NCBI RefSeq assembly: GCF_018279705.1
Contig: NZ_CP036498.1
Location: 3,241,001-3,305,000, forward strand
From: Tardiphaga alba
GTDB lineage: Bacteria; Pseudomonadota; Alphaproteobacteria; Rhizobiales; Xanthobacteraceae
Direction: 5' to 3'
Length of the DNA stretch: 64,000 bases
Positions 58,822-64,000 of the stretch are shown here, in pieces (position 1 is the stretch's first letter; each line of letters opens with the position of its first letter). The translations under genes were made by a program, and so were the position numbers. The notes beneath the pieces were generated by a model that was not told where the DNA came from, did no database searches, and worked only from the letters and a program-made list of their open reading frames with translations.

Positions 58822-58949
58822 CAACGACCCTGCCCTTCAAGAATAAAGCCCGCCGTCGCCTTTGGCGCAGGCTGATCGTTTGCAGCCGAAGTGCTGCGAA
58901 CGATGACTGCCTCACAGTTTTTTTTTGAAAACGTAACCTGCCAAACAAG

Positions 58950-59411
58950 TCAGCACAGGTCCGCAGCGCTACGCTTCATCTGGAATTTGACGCCGACCTC
59001 ACCGACCACCACAAACCCAAGCCGCTCGTAGAGCCTGCGTGCCGGATTATTTTTCAGCACAGTCAGGAAAATCGGTACACCCATCTTCGACCATCTCGCC
59101 AGAAGATGCTCAAGCACATGCGTACCAATGCCTTTTCCTTGGTGGTCAGGCGCAATGAAGAACTGCTGAAGCAAAACTCCTGTCTTTGTGATTTGTGCCT
59201 CAAACCAACCGATGGCTTGCCCCTCGAAAACGATGACCTCCGAAGCTTCGGTCGTCCATTGTGACGCGAAACTTTCACGTTGCTTTGCATCGTCCCACGT
59301 CATGAGCTCCGCCGCGTAGGGCTCCATGGTCGCGACATAGAGATCAAGCGCCATCGCAAAGTCGCTCTGCTGAGCCGGCTTAAGTTCAAGTCCACTAGCT
59401 ATCCTATGCAT
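58950..59411 (-). CDS. GNAT-family N-acetyltransferase
   Basis: A 153-residue acetyltransferase. The acetyl-CoA-binding motif is FFIAPDHQGKGIGTHVLEHL (about 91-110, Q/RxxGxG/A), followed by LTVLKNNPARRLYERLGFVV, the usual C-terminal GNAT half. The substrate is unknown; family members acetylate antibiotics, tRNA, proteins or small amines. It starts six bases downstream of the end of the broken hepT on the same strand, so it may be part of the mntA-hepT transcript. Confidence 0.82.
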   Translation of the reverse strand: MHRIASGLELKPAQQSDFAMALDLYVATMEPYAAELMTWDDAKQRESFASQWTTEASEVIVFEGQAIGWFEAQITKTGVLLQQFFIAPDHQGKGIGTHVLEHLLARWSKMGVPIFLTVLKNNPARRLYERLGFVVVGEVGVKFQMKRSAADLC

Positions 59412-59417
59412 GAAGCG

Positions 59418-59683
59418 CTACTCGTCTGCCAATACATCCTGCAAAGCCAGCAGCGCCTCCTTGAGCGGCGGAAGCTCGTTCTTCAACGCATTCCAGATGA
59501 TGCGCTCATCGACATTCTGGTACTTCGACTGGCCTCGGAGATAATCTCGATCCCGCGCTCCAGTGCGGAGCGCAGCACCCATGATCTTTGATAATCCCGA
59601 TCACTCATTCCGCGGATGGCCCGTTCGATCTCCTTGGCGGCATCCAGCATGTCGTGAATGCGGAGCAGAGGGGGACGCGGCAT
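59418..59683 (-). pseudogene. HepT-like (HEPN RNase toxin) gene with internal deletion and frameshift
   Basis: The N-terminal part reads DMLDAAKEIERAIRGMSDRD and VLRSALERGIEIISEASR, as in HepT/DUF86 proteins. The expected central segment, about 30 residues with the RX4-6H catalytic motif, is missing. The C-terminal part follows in another frame: KYQNVDERIIWNALKNELPP, LKEALLALQDVLADE, ending at 59418. Loss of the catalytic His predicts an inactive toxin. Its ATG overlaps the stop of the mntA-like gene by four bases, the usual arrangement of this toxin-antitoxin pair. Confidence 0.7.
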
Positions 59684-59979
59684 CAGAAGACCCGAATGGC
59701 CTCGGCTTCAACCTTCTTGCGGATCAAGGGATGCAGTCCGCTTCTGGTGGTGAGGTCCACATCGACCCCCAACCCTTCCTGCAGCATGCGCTTGGCGGCT
59801 ACCAGGTCAAAGGCGCTGAACCTGCTACGAGGGTTGTAATCCAGGAAGAGGTCGAGATCGCTCTTCGCGTTCGCCTCCTTGCGAGAGGTCGAGCCGAACA
59901 GATAAAGCGAGGTTGCCCCACGCTCTTTGAGAGCGCCGGTAAACGCCCGCAATCTCTTCAGGGCTTCGGTCCGGTTCAT
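59683..59979 (-). CDS. mntA: MntA-like minimal nucleotidyltransferase antitoxin
   Basis: A 98-residue nucleotidyltransferase with the exact GSX10DXD signature: GS at residues 29-30 and D41/D43 (LFGSTSRKEANAKSDLDLFL). In MntA-HepT systems this enzyme inactivates the HepT RNase by AMPylation. ATG 59979 has an AGGA site seven bases upstream; an in-frame TTG lies two codons before. The gene is intact whereas its partner hepT is broken, leaving an apparently orphan antitoxin. Confidence 0.83.
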   Translation of the reverse strand: MNRTEALKRLRAFTGALKERGATSLYLFGSTSRKEANAKSDLDLFLDYNPRSRFSAFDLVAAKRMLQEGLGVDVDLTTRSGLHPLIRKKVEAEAIRVF

Positions 59980-60127
59980 GGTCAAATCCTATCCATAAAC
60001 ATAGGGAGAGCGGCACAGGTGAATTCCAGTGCGGCGGACAGGCGTGGGCAAACGATGACGCCCCTCTTCTGCGATGACGGTACCATATTGCCAAACACCA
60101 TTGGGTCTGAGCGATAGAATATCTTGC

Positions 60128-60180
60128 TATAACTCACCAGAAGTCCGATTATGAGTTATAGAAGGAAGCTCATAACTCAT
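60128..60180. promoter_or_regulatory. Palindromic operator overlapping the Fic gene start
   Basis: TATAACTCA (60128-60136) and its reverse complement TGAGTTATA (60152-60160) are separated by 15 bases. A third half-site, ATAACTCA (60172-60179), runs into the ATG. Repeated half-sites in the -50 to +1 region suggest a repressor operator, possibly for autoregulation. Confidence 0.6.
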
Positions 60181-61282
60181 GCCCTGGATCTGGGAAGACC
60201 CCGATTGGCCTCATTTCTCCTATGACGGCAAACGGCTGGAGAAAGTGGAGGCTGACTTCCTACTGCACTCCGGTGAATTCATCGGAGCCTTCAAGCACGT
60301 CACTCCGGACGACCAGACCAGCCTGCGTATCGAACTCATCAGCGAGGAGGCGCTCAAGACCTCCGAGATCGAGGGAGAACTCCTCGACCGCAACAGCGTC
60401 CAATCATCCCTGCGCTACCAGTTCGGCCTCGCCACGGACCAAAGAGGGGTTCCAGCCGCTGAACGCGGCGTCGTGGACATGATGGTCGATCTCTACCGCA
60501 CCTTCGCTGCGCCCCTCACCCATGAGACACTGTTCAAGTGGCACACGATGCTGATGGCGGACGCCGACTCTATCCGCGTAATCGGCGACTACCGGAAACA
60601 CCCCGATCCGATGCAGGTGGTGTCCGGCCCGATCACGCGCCGCAAGGTTCATTTCGAGGCGCCCCCCTCCGAGCGCATGGCAAAAGAGATGGAGGCCTTC
60701 ATCACCTGGTTCAACGAGACCGCCCCCGGCGGCGCAAACGTGCTGCCCGCATTGACCCGCGCCGGTCTTGCCCACCTCTATTTCGTCAGCATCCATGCGT
60801 TTGAAGATGGCAACGGCCGCATTGCGCGTGCGCTGGCTGAAAAATCGCTCGCCCAGAACCTCGGCCAACCCACGCTCATTGCACTCGCCTACACCATCGA
60901 GCGCAAACGTAAGGCCTACTACGATGCTCTGGAGCACAACAACAAATCCACCGAGGTGACCGACTGGCTGACTTATTTTGCAGAGACCGTTCTCAAAGCC
61001 CAGGACATCACCAACAAGCGCGTCGAGTTCTATGTCGCCAAGACCAAATTCTATGACCGCCTGCGCGATCAGTTCAACGAGCGTCAGCGTAAAGTCATCG
61101 CGCGCATGTTCGAGGAAGGCATCAATGGGTTCAAAGGTGGCCTGAGCGCCGAGAACTACATCAGCATCGCGCATGCGGCGCGCGCCACGACAACACGCGA
61201 CCTACAGGATCTCGTCGCAAAAGGTGCACTCACCCGAACAGGCGAACTAAGGCACACGCGCTATCATCTGAAGCTGGATTAA
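60179..61282 (+). CDS. Fic-family protein (probable AMP-transferase with N-terminal inhibitory helix)
   Basis: A 367-residue Fic protein. The N-terminal domain (about 1-110) resembles DUF4172 and carries the inhibitory motif TSEIEGE (residues 61-67; [S/T]xxxE[G/N]), placing it in the self-inhibited class with an intramolecular helix. The Fic core contains the flap region DYRKHPDPMQVVSG and the catalytic loop HAFEDGNGRIARAL with His at about residue 206 (canonical HPFxDGNGR, here Ala for Pro). A winged-HTH-like C-terminus follows (GLSAENYISIAHAARATTTRDLQDLV, ending HTRYHLKLD). Fic enzymes transfer AMP to target proteins; some act as toxins. An AAGGAAG site precedes the ATG. Neighbours are mntA and the flanking direct repeats. 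Confidence 0.9.
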   Translation: MPWIWEDPDWPHFSYDGKRLEKVEADFLLHSGEFIGAFKHVTPDDQTSLRIELISEEALKTSEIEGELLDRNSVQSSLRYQFGLATDQRGVPAAERGVVDMMVDLYRTFAAPLTHETLFKWHTMLMADADSIRVIGDYRKHPDPMQVVSGPITRRKVHFEAPPSERMAKEMEAFITWFNETAPGGANVLPALTRAGLAHLYFVSIHAFEDGNGRIARALAEKSLAQNLGQPTLIALAYTIERKRKAYYDALEHNNKSTEVTDWLTYFAETVLKAQDITNKRVEFYVAKTKFYDRLRDQFNERQRKVIARMFEEGINGFKGGLSAENYISIAHAARATTTRDLQDLVAKGALTRTGELRHTRYHLKLD

Positions 61283-61370
61283 CCGGGGTTCCACGACACC
61301 CAGCCGTTCGGGTCAAATTTGTGCTGGCCTATCATGCTTGTGCTAATTGTCTTGATGTAGATCGAAATCC

Positions 61371-61491
61371 CCCATCGGGCATAGCTGTCTGACCATTGGA
61401 TCGCCCATGGCAACAGCACCGGGACATCCCGGTGATCTCGTCAGGGATGGTGGAACGAGCCGGCTTTCGTTTGCACGGGCGCGGGCAAACG
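61371..61491 (+). repeat. Direct repeat, copy B (right border of islet)
   Basis: The second copy of the ~120-base element at 58701-58821, in the same orientation, with the same inner dyad ACCGGGACATCCCGGT. The remainder of 61283-61843 has no gene I can support. Confidence 0.85.
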
Positions 61492-61789
61492 ATAATTCCA
61501 ATGCCCGCCTTCGGAATCGAGCGTTGGCAGCCGTTTGAGCAAGGAATAAAGCCGCAATCACACTCCCGGCGCCATTTTTGGCGCCCACGGTTCAATTGTC
61601 AGCATGAGCTATAGAACGCCGCCCTATAGCTCACGGATTCTGAGATCGCGGCTACACACCCGCTATTCATCGAGCAGTGCATCGAATTTGCGAGAGATGA
61701 CCGCATTCGCCTTGTCATTGCCGATCCCCAACTCTGCCCCTGAATTCTGTCCGCTATCGCGACCGGCATGCTCCCCTCCGATTTATACA

Positions 61790-61819
61790 CTTTGACAAAT
61801 TTGGCACTTTCTGTCAAAG
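61790..61819. promoter_or_regulatory. Candidate TetR operator
   Basis: CTTTGACA (61790-61797) and TGTCAAAG (61812-61819) form a perfect 8-bp dyad with a 14-base spacer, 25 bases before the TetR start codon. TTGACA also resembles a -35 element. The site fits autorepression by the adjacent TetR protein. Confidence 0.55.
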
Positions 61820-61843
61820 ACGTCTTATGCGAGTATCTCATTC

Positions 61844-62407
61844 ATGACCAAGCAGCTTTCTCAACAAGAGGCGGAAGCACGTCGCCTGAGCATCCTGACA
61901 GAGGCTCGCTGGTGCTTTCTGAATTTTGGATTCGCGAAGACGTCCTTCGACGACATCGCCAAAAGGGCGCGAATCTCGCGAACGCTGCTCTATAAAATCT
62001 TCAAGGACAAAGAGGACATCTTCACCGCTGTCTTCGCGGAATGGCTCGTTTCGCGCCACCCGGCTGCCAAAGCTGCTGTGACCATGCGAGGCACCGCCCA
62101 AGATCGGCTCTTTGAGGTCTGCCGCCTGATGGTCATCGAACCATGGTCCGACATGATCGGCGCCCCGATGGCTGGAGAGTTCTTCGACGTATGTGAGCGC
62201 ATTGACCCTGAGGTCGAAGCGCTTCACCGGCAGATCGTCATCGAAAGCGCCACTGAAATCCTTGGAGGCGACAGCACATCCGCCGAGGTTTTCACTCTCG
62301 CACTCGACGGCCTTCTCACCGACGAGCCCCCAATACCGGTGCTTGAACAGCGCATCCGGCTTCTCGCCGCGCGCTTCGCTCCGTCCAATAAGAAGGAACG
62401 TAAGTAG
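61844..62407 (+). CDS. TetR-family transcriptional regulator
   Basis: A 187-residue regulator. The N-terminal HTH reads LTEARWCFLNFGFAKTSFDD, then IAKRARISRTLLYKIFKDKE, standard for TetR proteins. The ligand-binding C-terminal domain (about 60-187) is diverse and gives no effector. A dyad lies just upstream. The SDR gene starts one base after the stop codon, so it heads an operon with the SDR and PmtA-like genes and probably represses it until an inducer binds. Confidence 0.9.
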   Translation: MTKQLSQQEAEARRLSILTEARWCFLNFGFAKTSFDDIAKRARISRTLLYKIFKDKEDIFTAVFAEWLVSRHPAAKAAVTMRGTAQDRLFEVCRLMVIEPWSDMIGAPMAGEFFDVCERIDPEVEALHRQIVIESATEILGGDSTSAEVFTLALDGLLTDEPPIPVLEQRIRLLAARFAPSNKKERK

Positions 62408-62408
62408 T

Positions 62409-63317
62409 ATGAGTAAGGAATGGACATTGAAGGATATCCCTTCAATGGCAGGCAAACGCATCATCGTAACCGGTGCGAGTAACGGCATCGGCTGGCACAC
62501 GGCCCTTGAATTGGTGCGCGCCGGAGCTGATGTGACGATCGCTTCCCGCAATGAGGGAAAAGCAGCCGACGCCGCTCGTCGCATTCTATCGGCTGTCCCG
62601 ACCGCCACCGTTCGATCCGACAAGCTTGATCTCGCGCACCCGGACTCGGTTCAATCATTTGCAGAGCGCCAACTTGCTCTTGGAACGCCCCTCGACATCC
62701 TCATCAACAATGCAGGCGTAATGGCGCTACCAGACCGCCGGGAAAGCGTCGATGGTCACGAGATGCAATTTGCCACCAACGTGCTTGGGCCTTATCGCCT
62801 CACCGCCTTACTTCTTCCCGCACTGCTGAAATCATCTTCGCCCCGCGTCGTGACGGTGGCTTCTGGGACTCACGCCATGGGCGGTCCAGTTCCTATTCAA
62901 GACCTTGATGCAAAGCAGGGCTACAAACCGATCAAGACCTACGCAAAAACGAAGCTCGCAAACATTCTCGTTGCAAGGGAGTTCCAACGACGTGCAGGCG
63001 ACCGGCTCCTTTCAGCTTGCAGCCACCCTGGCGCTGCCAAGACCAATCTCTTTGCAGACACCAGCAAGCTCATGCTGCTCTCCGTTTTCGCGATGTATCC
63101 CTTGATTCAAAGCGCAGCTGCTGGTGCCGAACCAACGCTGATGGTTGCCACATCGAAGGACATCAAGCCGGGCGGCTACTACGGCCCTGGTGGTTTCATG
63201 CGACTTCGTGGCCATCCGGCTGAAGATAAGACCGCACCAATTGCCGACGACATCGAGGCTGGACGTATCCTCGTTGAGCAACTTGAGCACATGACCGGCG
63301 TCAAGTTCGAGTTCTAG
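62409..63317 (+). CDS. Short-chain dehydrogenase/reductase (SDR)
   Basis: A 302-residue NAD(P)-dependent oxidoreductase of the retinol-dehydrogenase-like SDR group. Cofactor motif TGASNGIGWHTALEL (TGxxxGxG, about 20-34), ILINNAGVM (about 97), catalytic Ser in VVTVASGTHAMGG and YxxxK in TYAKTKLAN (about 178). The substrate is unknown. ATG 62409 follows the TetR stop by one base; a longer frame upstream overlaps TetR and is not used. Co-transcribed with the PmtA-like gene. Confidence 0.9.
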   Translation: MSKEWTLKDIPSMAGKRIIVTGASNGIGWHTALELVRAGADVTIASRNEGKAADAARRILSAVPTATVRSDKLDLAHPDSVQSFAERQLALGTPLDILINNAGVMALPDRRESVDGHEMQFATNVLGPYRLTALLLPALLKSSSPRVVTVASGTHAMGGPVPIQDLDAKQGYKPIKTYAKTKLANILVAREFQRRAGDRLLSACSHPGAAKTNLFADTSKLMLLSVFAMYPLIQSAAAGAEPTLMVATSKDIKPGGYYGPGGFMRLRGHPAEDKTAPIADDIEAGRILVEQLEHMTGVKFEF

Positions 63318-63333
63318 CCCTTAGGGAAACACG

Positions 63334-63930
63334 ATGAGCACGACGACCACTTGCAACGATTTCTTTGGGTTCTTCCGCGCCTGGATAGCCAATCCCCGCC
63401 GGGTGTCGGCAGTTGCTCCATCGGGTCAATCTCTGGCAAGGCTCATAACAAGCGAGATAAAACCAGGGGATGGCCCTGTCATCGAGCTTGGACCTGGAAC
63501 TGGAGTCTTCACCAAAGCACTCCTCCAACGCGGCGTCTCGGAATCAGAACTTCTGCTCATTGAGTACGGCTCTGACTTCATGCGCTTGCTGCAACAGCGG
63601 TTTCCAAATGCACGCGTGCTATGGATGGATGCTTCGCAGCTTGCGCAGTATGAGCCCTTCATCGCGCCAGCAGGGTCGGTCGTAAGCGGCCTTCCGCTGC
63701 TTTCTATGACGCCCCGCAAGGTAATGGCCATTCTCACTGGCGCCTTCCGTCATATGCGTGATGGAGGCACATTTTATCAGTTCACTTATGGCATAGGCTG
63801 CCCCGTTCCGCGCCCGATCCTGGACAGGCTAGGTCTCAAGGCCAGCCTGGTTGGACGAACAGCCCGCAACGTGCCGCCCGCCTCTGTCTATCGCATTCGT
63901 CGTCGGCAGCCTGTCGCGTACATGACATGA
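63334..63930 (+). CDS. PmtA-like phospholipid N-methyltransferase
   Basis: A 198-residue SAM-dependent methyltransferase of the rhizobial PmtA type, which converts phosphatidylethanolamine to its methylated derivatives at the inner membrane. Features: FFRAWIANPRRVSAVAPSGQ at the start, SAM motif VIELGPGTGVFTKALLQRG (about 49-67), VSGLPLLSMTPRKVMAIL and a C-terminal PPASVYRIRR. The ATG follows a TTAGGGA site. Placement in a TetR-controlled operon with an SDR gene suggests conditional use, so it may be an accessory paralogue rather than the main pmtA. Confidence 0.82.
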   Translation: MSTTTTCNDFFGFFRAWIANPRRVSAVAPSGQSLARLITSEIKPGDGPVIELGPGTGVFTKALLQRGVSESELLLIEYGSDFMRLLQQRFPNARVLWMDASQLAQYEPFIAPAGSVVSGLPLLSMTPRKVMAILTGAFRHMRDGGTFYQFTYGIGCPVPRPILDRLGLKASLVGRTARNVPPASVYRIRRRQPVAYMT

Positions 63931-63937
63931 GGTAACC

Positions 63938-64000
63938 ATGAACACGCTTATTGCCCCGATCCTCGCATTACTGGCGCTCCTGACCGGCGCATCAGCGCAG
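63938..64000 (+). CDS. Start of an exported protein (signal peptide only)
   Basis: The first 21 codons of a gene cut by the window edge: MNTLIAPILALLALLTGASAQ, a typical Sec signal peptide. It begins seven bases after the PmtA-like stop with a GAGG site, so it belongs to the same operon. The mature protein is not visible. Confidence 0.6.
   Translation, partial: MNTLIAPILALLALLTGASAQ

Noticed and set aside
60662..60667. C6 tract as a frameshift point in the Fic gene
   Set aside because: The Fic frame is intact through the tract and reaches a normal C-terminus.

Overview
This 64-kb window is GC-rich chromosomal DNA from an alphaproteobacterium, most likely a Bradyrhizobium/Rhodopseudomonas/Tardiphaga-type member of the Nitrobacteraceae. 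The evidence is the mfd-sdhE(/)recG neighbourhood, an IalB-family periplasmic protein, HspQ, a PRC-barrel exported protein, and intergenic palindromes of a style I associate with that family. The species cannot be named from the sequence alone.

Layout. 1-126: start of an AEC-family transporter. 527-15.6 kb (minus strand): a surface-signalling/adhesin operon running STN-TonB_C fusion protein, FecI-like ECF sigma factor, FecR-like anti-sigma regulator, then a 4112-residue two-partner-secretion (TPS) exoprotein. A decayed sigma-factor fragment lies beyond it. 16.2-25.2 kb (minus): a nine-gene catabolic/import operon with an M20 amidohydrolase, acyl-CoA ligase, NitT/TauT-type ABC importer, hot-dog thioesterase, MDR oxidoreductase, VOC protein and Cys/Met-type PLP lyase. 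An Lrp/AsnC regulator is divergent from it. 25.8-40.9 kb (minus): a second copy of the STN/sigma/FecR/giant-adhesin module, with a 58-bp stub of a third adhesin start downstream. 41-47 kb: HNH-like protein, hspQ, ialB-like gene, a YejA-type solute-binding protein and a degenerate adenylate-forming protein. 47-50.5 kb: accessory DNA with an orphan methyltransferase, prophage tail-gene debris and a broken integrase. 50.6-58.6 kb: core genes (degenerate GGDEF protein, PRC-barrel, mfd, sdhE, recG). 58.6-61.5 kb: an islet between two ~120-bp direct repeats with GNAT, broken hepT, intact mntA and Fic. 61.8-64 kb: TetR regulator, SDR oxidoreductase, PmtA-like methyltransferase and the start of an exported protein.

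The most distinctive system is the duplicated sigma/FecR module. A canonical Fec-type circuit senses through the STN domain of a TonB-dependent receptor. Here no receptor is present. A small exported STN-TonB_C fusion sits in its place, translationally coupled (ATGA overlap) to the sigma factor in both copies, and the downstream gene is a ~4100-residue TPS adhesin. No TpsB partner lies in the window.

Four genes (ABC permease, adhesin 2, STN protein 2, YejA-like protein) are each broken by a one-base deficit in a G/C homopolymer, and each is restored to family length by adding one base. This pattern looks more like homopolymer undercalling than four separate mutations, although the adhesin case could be phase variation. 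Genes with these breaks are listed at full span.
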